From Methylobacter sp. (GTDB lineage: Bacteria > Pseudomonadota > Gammaproteobacteria > Methylococcales > Methylomonadaceae), in assembly GCA_028716975.1 (NCBI GenBank), contig JAQUOU010000004.1, positions 124,001-188,000 of the forward strand: a DNA stretch of 64,000 nt. The letters are read 5' to 3'. A program made the translations under genes and the position numbers. Each line of letters begins with the position of its first letter. Position 1 is the stretch's first letter. This document shows positions 37,546 through 47,326 of this stretch, one piece after another. The notes beneath the pieces were generated by a model. That model had not been told where the DNA came from. It ran no database searches and saw nothing but the letters and a program-made list of their open reading frames with translations.

Positions 37546-39090
37546 ATGAAAGACAAGTTAATTATATTTGATACAACCTTGCGCGACGGCGAGCAAAGCC
37601 CTGGCGCATCAATGACACGCGAAGAAAAAATCAGAATTAGTAAAGCGCTTGAACGTTTAAAGGTTGATGTGATCGAGGCCGGTTTTCCTGCCGCCAGTCC
37701 TGGAGATTTTGAAGCCGTTCAGGCCGTAGCCAAGGTAATAAAGGACAGTACCGTATGCGGTTTGGCCAGAGCCCTGGATAAGGACATAGACCGCGCAGGC
37801 GCCGCGCTTAAAGGCGCTAACAGATCGCGGATTCATACTTTCATAGCCACATCGCCGATTCATATGCAAATGAAACTGCAGATGCAGCCGGATGAAGTGA
37901 TTGAACATGCTGTCAGGGCAGTCAAGCGCGCCAGGCAGTATACCGATGATGTCGAATTCTCGCCTGAAGATGCGGGACGTTCGGAAGAAGATTTTTTATG
38001 CCGGATTCTTGAGGCCGTTATTAATGCAGGAGCCACCACACTGAATATACCAGATACGGTGGGCTACAGCATACCGCAACAGTTTGGTGCGACTATTGCC
38101 AACCTGATTAAACGCATACCCAATTCCGATAAAGCCATTTTTTCGGTGCACTGCCATAATGATCTTGGCTTGGCGGTTGCAAATTCCTTGTCGGCAGTCA
38201 TGAATGGCGCACGTCAAATTGAATGCACCATCAATGGCTTGGGTGAGCGTGCAGGTAATGCTTCGCTGGAAGAAGTCGTTATGGCGGTGCGTACCCGTCA
38301 GGATGTTTTTACCTGTCAAACGGGTGTGGATACGCGGGAAATTTTGAATTGTTCAAAGTTGGTATCTTCAATTACCGGCTTTCCTGTGCAGCCGAATAAA
38401 GCCATAGTCGGGGCGAATGCCTTCGCCCATGAAGCGGGTATTCATCAGGATGGCGTATTAAAAAGCCGGGAGACTTACGAAATCATGCGCGCCGAAGATG
38501 TAGGCTGGTCGGCTAACCGCATGGTAATGGGTAAGCATTCAGGCAGAAATGCCTTTAAAAGCCGGATAAATGAACTGGGTTTTGAATTCACCTCAGAAGA
38601 AGAATTAAATGAGGCTTTTTCCCGTTTTAAACAATTGGCGGATAAAAAGCATGAAATCTTTGATGAGGACTTGCAGGCGCTCATTTCAGAAGCTGGTTTT
38701 GAAGCGGAAGATGAGTATGTCAAATTGGTATACCTGAAGGTCAACTCTGAAACCGGTGAAATACCCAACGCCGTGGTTACCTTGCGTGTGGATAATAAAG
38801 AAGTCATAGGCTGCTCTGATGGCGGAGGGGCTGTTGATGCCAGTTTAAAAGCCATTGAAAAACTGGTAATGACCCATGCCACACTGGAGTTGTATTCAGT
38901 CAACAATATAACGAACGGAACGGATTCCCAAGGCGAAGTGACTGTCCGGCTTGAAAAAGCCGGACGGATTGTTAATGGTTTGGGCGCCGATACCGATATT
39001 GTTATCGCCTCAGCGAAAGCCTATATTAATGCAGTAAACAAACTGCACAGTTGTGTTGAACGCAGGCATCCCCAGAAAGGTGATGTTTAA
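37546..39090 (+). CDS. leuA: 2-isopropylmalate synthase
   Basis: A 514-residue enzyme catalysing the first committed step of leucine synthesis, condensing acetyl-CoA with 2-ketoisovalerate. The N-terminal catalytic motif is [19 protein letters not shown] (residues 5-23). [14 protein letters not shown] (about 204-217) and [11 protein letters not shown] follow, then a complete C-terminal LeuA regulatory domain, where leucine feedback binds (from about 390). I placed the start at the ATG at 37546, with GGAG at 5 bases, rather than the ATG five codons earlier. Related homocitrate and citramalate synthases are less likely given the full bacterial LeuA architecture. Confidence 0.96.
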   Translation: MKDKLIIFDTTLRDGEQSPGASMTREEKIRISKALERLKVDVIEAGFPAASPGDFEAVQAVAKVIKDSTVCGLARALDKDIDRAGAALKGANRSRIHTFIATSPIHMQMKLQMQPDEVIEHAVRAVKRARQYTDDVEFSPEDAGRSEEDFLCRILEAVINAGATTLNIPDTVGYSIPQQFGATIANLIKRIPNSDKAIFSVHCHNDLGLAVANSLSAVMNGARQIECTINGLGERAGNASLEEVVMAVRTRQDVFTCQTGVDTREILNCSKLVSSITGFPVQPNKAIVGANAFAHEAGIHQDGVLKSRETYEIMRAEDVGWSANRMVMGKHSGRNAFKSRINELGFEFTSEEELNEAFSRFKQLADKKHEIFDEDLQALISEAGFEAEDEYVKLVYLKVNSETGEIPNAVVTLRVDNKEVIGCSDGGGAVDASLKAIEKLVMTHATLELYSVNNITNGTDSQGEVTVRLEKAGRIVNGLGADTDIVIASAKAYINAVNKLHSCVERRHPQKGDV

Positions 39091-39098
39091 TTAAAGTA

Positions 39099-39133
39099 CA
39101 GCACCATTATTCTTCAGGAAGAATATGGTGCTG
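39099..39133 (+). terminator. Hairpin after leuA
   Basis: CAGCACCATTATTCTTC and GAAGAATATGGTGCTG pair along 16 bases with a single bulged T and a 2-3-base loop, starting 8 bases after the leuA stop. No T-run follows, so it may be a processing or protective 3' structure rather than a classical terminator. Confidence 0.6.
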
Positions 39134-39404
39134 CCTCACTTATGGGACGTTATATTTAGAGTTAGCTGGCTATGCTTTAACTCTTAACCTAACCCCAAAA
39201 ATAAATCCATGACTTCCCTCAAGCAACAAAAATACCTGATGTTATCCGTTATATCTAAAGCATGTGGTGGAATTGTTAGAAGCCTCGAGTGCGCCGGCCA
39301 AGACAAAATTGACTGTAAGTTATTGGAACAGTTGACTGGCATGAATAGATATAGTTCGTGCATTCTATTGATTCTACTGATTAATTTTAAGGAATACCTA
39401 ATAT

Positions 39405-39690
39405 ATGAACACACTGTTTAAGGCTCTAAACCTTGGCAGCCTGACGGTTCCAAATCGTATTTTTATGGCCCCATTGACTCGTTCCAGAGCGAATGCCGAA
39501 CATGAGCCGACAGCGTTGATGGCTGGTATTACACTCAACGAGCCAGTGCGGGTTTAATTATTTCCGAGGCGACCATGGCAATCGAAGGAAAGCGTATGCT
39601 TTTTATAATGAGGATTTCATATACCACTTCAATTATCCAACCGTGCGATCATCAGAATGATCCACTACCGCAACCCTAATACGCAAGCAT
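39405..39690 (+). pseudogene. Old Yellow Enzyme (NADH:flavin oxidoreductase) N-terminal remnant
   Basis: From the ATG at 39405 (AAGGA upstream) the frame reads MNTLFKALNLGSLTVPNRIF then MAPLTRSRANAEHEP, the start of OYE-family ene-reductases such as NemA. After ...TALMA a one-base deletion shifts the frame. The protein continues in another frame as YYTQRASAGLIISEATMA (about 39521-39574), and after a second shift as YAFYNEDF. Downstream the sequence is unrelated. Only about 90 of roughly 360 residues remain, so the gene is dead. Confidence 0.85.
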
Positions 39691-40013
39691 AAAATACCTT
39701 GAAATTTATTACTTCGAAGCCATGCTTTTTAATATTCGCTCGCGAATCCAGGTTCACAGTTGTAAATTACCTATCCGATTCACACCCTTTCATTTATGGC
39801 CTGGACATTAGTCTATCGGCATTACCCGTCAAATCCAGCAAGTATTAATGTTATAATGACACTGTATCAAATTACTTAAAATTACCCCTCAGCCATCACT
39901 GCTTTTGATAGAATGAACTATTCCCGCTAATAATTCCATCTTGCGTTTTTCATAACTGCATTGCAAGCGCTTCTTTTTAAACTCCCCAGTTTATCCCAGC
40001 AGACCACATTTAA
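39691..40013. other. Intergenic region upstream of pabB
   Basis: AT-rich sequence after the OYE remnant. No gene or repeat is recognised. It must contain the pabB promoter, which I could not assign. Confidence 0.4.
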
Positions 40014-41387
40014 ATGTCGCCACCGAAACAACTTACTTGTCCACTGCCATATTTTGAAGATAGCGCAGAACTTTTTTCCTTAATTTCGAGTACGCCCGGG
40101 TCGGTTTTTCTGGATAGCGGCTACCCTTACAGCAATCAGGGAAGATACGATATTATCGCGGCTGAGCCTGTATGCACTTTAGTGACACATGGGGAAATTA
40201 CTGAAATTATTCGTGACGGCGTTGCAACTAAATCGAGCGCAGACCCGTTTGACCTGGTAAAGCAACAGTTATTGCCGGGTTATGAAGGGTTTGCTGATTT
40301 ACCTTTTAATGGCGGGGCAATAGGATATTTTGCTTATGATTTAGCCCGCCGACTGGAGAATATTCCTGTTATTGCCAAGGATGCGGAACATATTGCTGAA
40401 ATGGCGGTAGGTATTTACGAGTGGGCAATCATTGTCGATCATCAACAGCAAAAAAGTCATCTCGTCGGACAATGCGATGAACAAAAATGGCAAGCTTTAA
40501 TAGCACAATTCAGCCGCTTACCCGAGCAACCTTATCCTGCTGCTTTTAGAGTCATTAGTGATATCAAGTCGAATATGGACAAAGAGCGCTATGCCCAGGC
40601 TTTTAACCGGATTAAACATTACCTGAAAGAAGGCGATTGTTATCAGGTTAACCTGGCTCAGCGGTTTGCCGCTTCATGCGAAGGCGATCCCTGGACGGCC
40701 TATCGAACTCTACGTGAATTAAATGCCGCGCCTTTCAGTTGCTACCTGAATTTACCCGAGGTTCAGGTTTTAAGCTCATCCCCGGAACGTTTTTTAAAAC
40801 TTGCCAACGGCATTGTTGAAACCAAGCCTATAAAAGGAACGCGCCCCCGAAAAGAAGACTTTTCTGAAGATCAGCAGCAAAAAAAATTACTGGAAAACAG
40901 CGAAAAGGACAGGGCTGAAAATCTTATGATTGTCGATTTGCTGCGCAATGACATCAGCAAAATCTGCAGGAAAAAATCGGTAAAAGCGCCCATATTATTT
41001 GCTGTGGAAAGCTATGCAACGGTGCATCATTTAGTAAGTACCGTCACCGGCATATTGGCAGAGAATCAACATGCACTGGATTTATTAAAAAGCTGTTTTC
41101 CCGGCGGCTCTGTTACCGGTGCCCCCAAGATTCGTGCTATGGAAATTATTGAAGAACTGGAGCCAAATCGACGCGGCGTTTATTGCGGAGCCATAGGCTA
41201 TATTGGCTTTGACGGCAATATGGACAGCAATATCGCCATCAGGACCCTGGTTCATTCAACCGGTACGATTCGCTGCTGGGCGGGCGGCGGCATTGTCAAT
41301 GATTCGCTTGTTGAAGAGGAATACCAGGAATGCTTTGATAAGGCGGCTGCACTGCTTAATTTGCTTCAACAACTGACAGTAAAATGA
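40014..41387 (+). CDS. pabB: Aminodeoxychorismate synthase component I
   Basis: A 457-residue chorismate-using enzyme that, with a glutaminase partner, makes 4-amino-4-deoxychorismate for p-aminobenzoate. The N-terminal anthranilate-synthase-I domain (about 1-150) holds SGYPYSNQGRYDIIAAEP and the FNGGAIGYFAYDLARRLE segment. The C-terminal chorismate-binding domain contains SNMDKERYAQAFNRIKHYLKEGDCYQVNLAQRF, SSSPERFLKL, ETKPIKGTRPR and LLKSCFPGGSVTGAPKIRAMEIIEELEP. The PIKGT motif separates PabB from TrpE (where Ala replaces Lys). It overlaps the MfnE-like kinase by 4 bases (ATGA). p-aminobenzoate feeds folate and, in methylotrophs, tetrahydromethanopterin. Confidence 0.93.
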   Translation: MSPPKQLTCPLPYFEDSAELFSLISSTPGSVFLDSGYPYSNQGRYDIIAAEPVCTLVTHGEITEIIRDGVATKSSADPFDLVKQQLLPGYEGFADLPFNGGAIGYFAYDLARRLENIPVIAKDAEHIAEMAVGIYEWAIIVDHQQQKSHLVGQCDEQKWQALIAQFSRLPEQPYPAAFRVISDIKSNMDKERYAQAFNRIKHYLKEGDCYQVNLAQRFAASCEGDPWTAYRTLRELNAAPFSCYLNLPEVQVLSSSPERFLKLANGIVETKPIKGTRPRKEDFSEDQQQKKLLENSEKDRAENLMIVDLLRNDISKICRKKSVKAPILFAVESYATVHHLVSTVTGILAENQHALDLLKSCFPGGSVTGAPKIRAMEIIEELEPNRRGVYCGAIGYIGFDGNMDSNIAIRTLVHSTGTIRCWAGGGIVNDSLVEEEYQECFDKAAALLNLLQQLTVK

Positions 41388-41938
41388 TTGTTATCAAGCT
41401 GGGCGGGAGTCTATCCGAATCAGATGCGCTTCTTGAATGCCTGAATAGGGTTGAGCAAAAATATCAGGGCAGGGCGGTAGTCATTGTTCCCGGCGGCGGA
41501 GCTTTTGCAGAACAGGTCAGAATGGCGCAGCAACACTGGCAATTTGATGATAAGACCGCTCACCATATGGCGATTCTGGCGATGCAGCAAATGGCTTTGC
41601 TGTTTAAAGGGCTTAAACCTGATTTTTCTATTGCCGGATCACTCAGCGATATTCGGGAGCAGTTAAGTCATCAACGAGTCGTCATCTGGTCACCGGATAG
41701 TGTTCAACTGGACCATGCCGGTATTCAGGCTACCTGGAATATAACGTCAGACAGTCTCTCGGCATGGCTGGCTAAGGCGCTTTCAGCCGATGAACTTATC
41801 CTAGTGAAGTCGGCTAATGTGGATGCTAATCTCAGCTTTTCCCAACTTGCCGAACAAAACATTATTGATTCAGCTTTTTGTGATTTTGCAGCGCAGGCGG
41901 ATTTTAACATCGCCATTATCAATGCCGAATGCTTCTAA
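41384..41938 (+). CDS. Amino-acid-kinase family protein, MfnE-like
   Basis: A 184-residue small member of the amino acid kinase fold (aspartokinase/UMP kinase superfamily). The N-terminal phosphate loop is IKLGGSL (4-10) and the second Gly-rich loop is IVPGGGAFAEQVR (34-46). A nucleotide-binding region DELILVKSANVD (136-147) follows. The ACT domains of aspartokinase are absent. Small stand-alone kinases of this kind include MfnE, which phosphorylates aminomethylfuran phosphate in methanofuran synthesis, and the bacterial homologues in methylotroph C1-cofactor gene sets. Translational coupling to pabB supports a cofactor role. The exact substrate is inferred from family and context, not from visible residues. 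Confidence 0.75.
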   Translation: MIVIKLGGSLSESDALLECLNRVEQKYQGRAVVIVPGGGAFAEQVRMAQQHWQFDDKTAHHMAILAMQQMALLFKGLKPDFSIAGSLSDIREQLSHQRVVIWSPDSVQLDHAGIQATWNITSDSLSAWLAKALSADELILVKSANVDANLSFSQLAEQNIIDSAFCDFAAQADFNIAIINAECF

Positions 41939-42095
41939 TCAGCCTGCCTGAAACGAGTGATTTCCCCCAAAATTGATATGTAACTTCTTTCTCTTATTTT
42001 TAACTTCCGGTTTTCAGCGCTTAGGGTTGTAGAAATGCCGCAGACGGATATATAAATTCCGTCCAGCTCGAGTGGGTAAATTTAGGTAATTGTTT

Positions 42096-42101
42096 TATAA
42101 T
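42096..42101 (+). promoter_or_regulatory. -10 box of tRNA-Thr
   Basis: Perfect TATAAT 11 bases before the tRNA. The -35 position holds TGGGTA, a weak match. Confidence 0.5.
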
Positions 42102-42112
42102 CTTTACAGAGT

Positions 42113-42188
42113 GCCGGTGTAGCTCAGTCGGTAGAGCAACACATTCGTAATGTGTGGGTCGGCGGTTCGATTCCGCCCACCGGCTCCA
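42113..42188 (+). tRNA. tRNA-Thr (anticodon CGT)
   Basis: The full cloverleaf can be drawn: acceptor GCCGGTG/CACCGGC, D arm GCTC/GAGC with AGTCGGTA, anticodon stem ACACA/TGTGT with loop TTCGTAA, variable loop GGGTC, T stem GGCGG/CCGCC with TTCGATT. The CCA end is encoded at 42186-42188. Anticodon CGT reads the Thr codon ACG. It stands at the left edge of a region rich in insertion-sequence remnants. Confidence 0.97.
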
Positions 42189-42429
42189 GTTAAAACAATG
42201 AGTTATATAATTTACGGCAAGTCTTTAAATAAAAATGTCACAATTTTGTCGCTATTATAAAAATAACGGTTCGGTTTGCCTGAATTTTTTATATAAAAAG
42301 TACATTAACCTCGGTTCAGCTTGATTCATTTTGCAATGACGGAAAATAGCCTTCTAACGTGATATGTCGAGTCTATTTATCAGCGCCGCCATAAATTTTC
42401 ATACTTTAAATTTTCCACGGTATCCCTAC
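42189..42429. other. AT-rich spacer between tRNA-Thr and IS element
   Basis: No gene, repeat or duplicated tRNA end is seen here. Confidence 0.5.
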
Positions 42430-43621
42430 CTCACCACCTATCACATTATTTTAGGTTGATATAGGTCATCGATTTTTTGCCGTTCTAAATTGATGAGTGC
42501 AGTAAACCAGCTTGCCGAAGAAATAACCCACGGCTTGAACCAAGTCTTACCGAACTTGAACAAGCCGGTCGTTCGCAAATTATCATTGGGCGTGGGCGCG
42601 ATGATTGAAGGGCGAACCCCGAATACCGTGGAATTGTCAAATTTATTGCCGTTAGAGACCGACCGCCAGGACCTCCGGGAGCACTGGTTGAGGCGCTTAT
42701 TAAGCTCGCCGGCGTTATCCAGCGAGACGGTGATTGAGCCCTTTGCGCAAGAGGCATTAAGGCATGCCGGGCAAAACGGACCGGTTATCCTGCTCAGCCT
42801 TGATCAAACCGATCTGGGTGACCGAATAGCCGTGTTGATGCTGACCGTACGGAGTGGCGACTGCTCATTGCCTTTGGTGTGGCTTGCCGAAGCCGGCGCG
42901 GCCACTATCGGTTTTGCCCAACAGAACATGTTATTAGACAAGGTGTTGGAATGGATTCCGAACGGTGCAGCGGTCATGCTGCTGGCCGACCGTTTCTACC
43001 CGTCGGTGGCACTGTTTCAATGTCTCAAGACCCAGAATTGGCACACCCGTTTGCGCCTGAAAGGCAACCTGCTGGTTGATACCGGCGCGGGAGATGAAAC
43101 AACGACCGGTCAATTGGCCCAGGATAGCACTGAGCGTTATTGGCCTAAGATACGCTTGTTCGGCGTCGGCGAGGTCATGACGAACATCGGCATAGTCCAT
43201 GACGAGGGGCCTCCGGAGCCTTGGATCATCGCCATGGATTGCCCGCCTACGCGATCGACGGTATTGGATTACGGCTCCCGCTGGGCGATTGAGCCGACTT
43301 TTTCCGATTTCAAAAGCCGAGGCTTTCAGTTGGAGGATTCGCACCTGAAACATCCGGTGCATCTGGAGCGATTGATCTTGATTATGGCTTTAGTCATGCA
43401 CGGGTGGGTGCGTTCGTGTTGGCTACTATGACGCGGTGCCGTGTCTAACACCGCTCGAAAAACGAAACAGCAACCCGACCCCACGCACTGGAGCTTAAAA
43501 AACTCCGGCGCAGTCTGGTGTCCTGGTTCACGCGAGGACTGCGGTACTTGAAAAGGTGCTTGCAAAATGACAAACCCTTGCCATGTTTTTCGGCTATTTT
43601 TAGAAACTGATAGGTGATGAG
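42430..43621 (+). mobile_element. IS element with 14-bp terminal inverted repeats (IS4-like)
   Basis: The left end CTCACCACCTATCA (42430-42443) and the right end TGATAGGTGATGAG (43608-43621) are inverted repeats matching at 13 of 14 positions. The element is about 1192 bp and carries one transposase gene, now frameshifted. No obvious target duplication flanks it. Confidence 0.8.
42490..43606 (+). pseudogene. Frameshifted DDE transposase of the IS element
   Basis: The first 313 codons (42490-43431) encode an IS4-type DDE transposase. Catalytic positions are Asp in LLSLDQTDLGD, Asp in MLLADRFYPS and Glu in SRWAIEPTFSDFKSRGF. Near 43420-43440 the frame breaks. The missing C-terminus is found in another frame at about 43443-43606 (ALELKKLRRSLVSWFTRGLRYL, then KPLPCFSAIFRN). 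The element is therefore probably inactive unless programmed frameshifting restores the product; the in-frame stop just before the continuation argues against that. Confidence 0.85.
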
Positions 43622-44249
43622 CGGCGAAAGCATAGCATGAATCATATTTGCCACAGGGTTAATGGTCTCGATGGCGACGAATTTTTGCAATACGCAAATC
43701 TACTTAAGAGAACAGGCGATGAGGGGCCAGAAGATTTCCGCTTCGGCTTTCTCGTGGGCGGAAAGCCAGTACCTTACCAACGCGAGATGCCGCTTCTGAT
43801 GCTGCTCGGCCTCGGCGAAACGGTCCGCCAGGATTATCACTTTCTGCTTGTCAATTTTTGAGCTCGATTTCCGAATGACCAGTAGTCACAACAAAAGCGG
43901 CTAGTCGTGCAATCCCAAGGACTTCCCTGTCGTAGCTGTCACTCGTGAGTAGTGGGAATTGAGGGTGACAGGCTGCTTTCTCCCGGCCGACGGTCAGCGC
44001 CTTCCGTCAGCTCCACTTGGGAACCCGTCATTGAAGCTCTGGTGGCCGGGACGACGGCAATGGGTCGTATTTGTCAATTTTGTTCCAAGCCCTAAATAAA
44101 AGGCTATGTCGGCTATTGAGAGTTTACATAAAATTGCTAAATAAAAGAAAATAGATTTAGTTACAAAAAAAATTACGTCATCAGTTAACCTGAAAATGGT
44201 TAATAACGTAGAATAAAGTCATCAAAACTTTTCACCTGCTGATTATCAT
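43622..44249. other. Non-coding region after the IS element
   Basis: No supportable gene. A small open frame at 43637-43861 has no recognisable features. The GC-rich stretch 43860-44090 (GTCACTCGTGAG..., GGGTGACAGGCTGC..., CTCCCGGCCGACGG) looks foreign relative to the AT-rich flanks and may be the remains of another insertion, but I could not assign it. Confidence 0.4.
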
Positions 44250-44960
44250 ATGTCCAGATATTTAATCTCATTTGTTATTTTCAGCATGACCTTGGGATTA
44301 CCGGGCTTTGTAGACAGGGCTCACGCCGCTCAAAATACCATCCTGGCAATCAATATTGCTTTAGTTCCCGATGCGACAATGACCTGGCATGCGGAAGCCG
44401 CTAATGCCCAACTGCTTAAACTCTACCCGCAGGGATTTACTTTGGTGGCTGCACATGAACTCCATATCACTCTGCTTCAGCGGTATGTCCGGGCCGAGAA
44501 CCTAAACAAAATTTACGTTGCATTAGACACTATCCTAGCTAGCCAGCAGGTGACCCGCTGGAAATTAAAGGCAACCCACTATGACTTTACGCCCTGGAAC
44601 ACTCTGTGTCTGGGAAGCATTGCCGTTGAATCCAACGACAATCTCAGTAAACTGCAACAACAATTGATCAACGCGATGGCCCCTCTCACGGAAACAACCG
44701 GAACCGCTACGGCCTTTGTTATAGCGCCGGGCGAACCGGCTATCGACAAAACAACAATCAACTACGTCACGACATTTGTGCCTGAACAGACAGGAAAAAA
44801 CTTTAAACCCCATGTCACCACAGGTCTCGCTAGACAAGGTGATATACAAGATATAATAGGGAAACCCTTCAGTTCATTCACATTCTCGCCGGTAGCCGTG
44901 TCGGTTTACCAAATTGGGCACTTTGGAACGGCTCGGAAGAAACTTAAAGAGTGGCGCTAG
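44250..44960 (+). CDS. Secreted 2H phosphoesterase-superfamily protein (2'-5' RNA ligase-like)
   Basis: A 236-residue protein with a signal peptide (about 1-27, cleavage near AHAAQ). It carries two HxT-type motifs, H72-I-T74-L and H188-V-T190-T, separated by 116 residues, the hallmark of the 2H phosphoesterase fold (LigT, cyclic phosphodiesterases). Most bacterial LigT proteins are cytoplasmic, so export is notable. The substrate could be a cyclic nucleotide or RNA 2',3'-cyclic phosphate in the periplasm; the sequence does not decide. It is intact although its neighbours are IS remnants and pseudogenes. Confidence 0.75.
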   Translation: MSRYLISFVIFSMTLGLPGFVDRAHAAQNTILAINIALVPDATMTWHAEAANAQLLKLYPQGFTLVAAHELHITLLQRYVRAENLNKIYVALDTILASQQVTRWKLKATHYDFTPWNTLCLGSIAVESNDNLSKLQQQLINAMAPLTETTGTATAFVIAPGEPAIDKTTINYVTTFVPEQTGKNFKPHVTTGLARQGDIQDIIGKPFSSFTFSPVAVSVYQIGHFGTARKKLKEWR

Positions 44961-45216
44961 AGACCTTCTAACCAGGGCTTTGAGCGGCAGTTATGGGACG
45001 AAGTGAGATTTTCAACTGACTAAAATTTAACTATTTTCGAATGATGAGTTTCTCCCAAAAGATCGTTGTCGTTTTTGAACCCTGAGCTAATAGGGCCTTA
45101 GATTCTTAACAAAACTCTCTATACTTATAGTGCCTGTCAATCGTAAGGTGCCGTCCTTACCGCATTTATAAACCCATTAAACACCGCCATCCTCTGCATT
45201 TTTTAAAAGGATGCAA

Positions 45217-45519
45217 TATGGCACTTTCAGCCCATGGGCTTACCCCTATTACCGCGTGACAAAGCAGCGGTGTGTCGTAAGCTGCCTATTGTCGGCAGCA
45301 CCCCTGGCTAAAGGTACATTTTCAGCACGGCTCTCCAAGTTTCGGGCACAGGCGAAAGCGTTGCTACCGGCGCCACCGGTCTTGTTGCCGATACAGGTGC
45401 AGCCACCCGCCTTGCCTAAAGGCGGAATAACACTGCATCCTGGCAAAGATCATCGACTGGAATTGCCAGCCCGTGTATCCACCTCTTGGTTGGCGGAGTT
45501 ATGGCGTTGTCTGGATTAG
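45217..45519 (+). pseudogene. IS66-family accessory gene (tnpA) remnant
   Basis: Starts as MALSAHGLTPITA and meets a stop. The continuation in other frames gives AAYCRQH (TnpA-like) and ends with ITLHPGKDHRLELPA then WLAELWRCLD, similar to the C-terminus of IS66 TnpA proteins. tnpB is not found between it and the tnpC remnant. Confidence 0.6.
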
Positions 45520-45582
45520 TCGCCGCCCCGGCGCAGATCTGGCTGGCTGTCGCCCCGGTCGATAGGCGCCGGAGCATTAAAA

Positions 45583-46415
45583 ATGAAACCCTGTCGCCGC
45601 TGCAACGGGATCTGTTGGCAGAAACGCTGGCGGCCGATAGTGCCGCTATTGAAGTTGAACTGGAGCAACTGGCCGATGCTGAACCCTGCCCTACCGTTGC
45701 CAAATCCCAACCCCCCCCCGCTGGCAGACAACCCTTGCCCGCGCATCTGCCGCGACTTGAACACCGACTTGAACACCGCCATAATTGGAGTCATGCCAAC
45801 GTGGACACTCCGTAACGCCTTGGTCAAAATCGGTGAAGACATCACTGAGCAACTGGATGTAGAACCCGCCAAATTCTTCGTATACCGGCACATTGGCCCG
45901 CAATACGCCTGCCGTCGCTGTGAAACCATCACGGCGGCACCGATTCTACCGGCGGTGATTAATGGCGGGCTAGCTGCCCTGGATTATGATCGGCAAGTGT
46001 GTTGATCATCTGCCGCTGTATCGACTGGAACAGATGGCCGCCCGTGATAGTATGACCTTAGCTCGCTCGACATTGGCCGGCTGGGTCGATCGGGTCGGTG
46101 TTGCGTTACAGCCGTTAGTCGATCGACTTGTTTGGCATCTATTGCAGGGTAACACGCTGCAGGCCGATGAGGCACCGGTGTCGCAACTAGGGCCCGGCCG
46201 CGGTAAAACCAGGCAGGCTGACCTGCAAGCCGGACCGCACATCATCGTCTTTGACTACCGACCGGGGCGCAGCGGTAGTCAGGCGCGTGGTTTTTGGGGC
46301 GACTGGCGCGGCCATTTGCTGGTCGATGACTACGGTGGCTATAAAGCACTGTTTACCCCTGACAGCAGGAACGAGGCTTGCACTGAACTGGGCTGTCTGA
46401 CCCATGCGCGGAGAG
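45583..46415 (+). pseudogene. IS66-family transposase (tnpC) remnant, 3' truncated
   Basis: In pieces: KSQPPPAGRQPLPAHLPRLE in one frame (from about 45703). Then KIGEDITEQLDVEPAKFFVYRHIGPQYACRRCE (about 45823-45927) in the next. After a further shift VDHLPLYRLEQMAARD...LARSTLAGWVDRV (from about 46002), LQADEAPVSQLGPGRGK, and LLVDDYGGYKALF...CLTHARR. This order is that of IS66 TnpC from its N-terminal region to the middle of the catalytic domain. After CLTHARR the similarity ends abruptly, just before the anSME-like reading frame at 46441. Confidence 0.85.
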
Positions 46416-46440
46416 TTTTATTTTACGGCATAAGAAATTA

Positions 46441-47326
46441 ATGAGTGATTCGCAAACTCAAGGCATCCACCTGATGGCAAAACCGGCGGGGCCGGTATGT
46501 AATCTGGATTGCAGCTATTGTTTTTATCTGGAAAAAGAACAACTATTTTCTAAGCGCCAGCGTTTTTTGATGTCCGATGCGGTGTTACGAATTTATATTG
46601 AGCAGAATATCAGGAACGAACCCACCCTAAGTAGTTTTCACCTGGAAGACGGCGATCCCATGTTATGCGGCCTGGGTTTTTTAAACTAGCCGTTTCTTAT
46701 CAACAAGAACTGGCCGCTGGTAAAACCATTCGCAATATCGGAACACAGCGTCGCAGCGGCGGCTTATGGAGAATTCCTGATTGCCGTGTTTGATGAATGG
46801 ATCAAAACCGATGTGGGGCAGATTTATGTGATGAATTTTGAATGGGCGTTGGCGGCGTGTCTGCGTTTGCCGTCCGGCATTTGTCTGTTTTCAAAAGATT
46901 GCGGCCGGGCGCTCATTCTGGAACACAATGGCGATGTGTATTCCTGCGATCATTTTATGTACCCGGAGTACTTGCTGGGTAATCTCCAGCAAACAGACTT
47001 TGCCCGATTAGCCAATTTCCCACAGCAAATCAAGTTTGACGCCTCTAAATCGCAAGCGTTGCCAAATTACTGTCAACAGTGTGAGTTCCTGTTTGCCTGT
47101 CATGGGGACTGCCCCAAGAAACGGTTTGCCCACACACCGGATGGGGCGAACCAAGCTTGAACTACCTTTGCCCCAGTTACAAAAATTATTTCAAACACAT
47201 TGCTGAATATATGAATGCCATGGTCAAGTTAATCAGTTACAACCAACCCGCAGCGCTTATTATAGATGCGATTAAAGGGCTGTTAGGGCTGTTAGTGGTT
47301 AAATTGCCTGCCAAGCCAACGCTTTA
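46441..47326 (+). pseudogene. Anaerobic sulfatase-maturase-like radical SAM protein, internally deleted
   Basis: The first 82 codons read MSDSQTQGIHLMAKPAGP then VCNLDCSYCFYLEKE, with the radical-SAM CxxxCxxC cluster and the anSME N-terminus. After a stop at 46687-46689 a short KTIRNIGTQR piece is seen out of frame. The SPASM C-terminal region then follows (about 46770-47157): GEFLIAVFDEWIKTDVGQIYV, CGRALILEHNGDVYSCDHF and CQQCEFLFACHGDCPKKR. After another shift come LNYLCPSYKNYFKHIAEYMN and the end at 47326. About 150-170 central residues, including most of the TIM barrel, are missing. The Cys motifs are well kept, so the decay appears recent. No sulfatase gene is nearby. Confidence 0.85.

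Noticed and set aside
39209-39421. 70-codon open frame before the OYE remnant
   Set aside because: It overlaps the start and ribosome site of the OYE pseudogene and has no protein-like signature.
42490-43606. Programmed frameshifting in the transposase gene
   Set aside because: No slippery run is evident at the junction and an in-frame stop lies before the continuing frame, so ordinary decay is more likely.
43637-43861. 74-codon open frame after the IS element
   Set aside because: No ribosome site, no recognisable domain, and it lies in a region that appears to be insertion debris.
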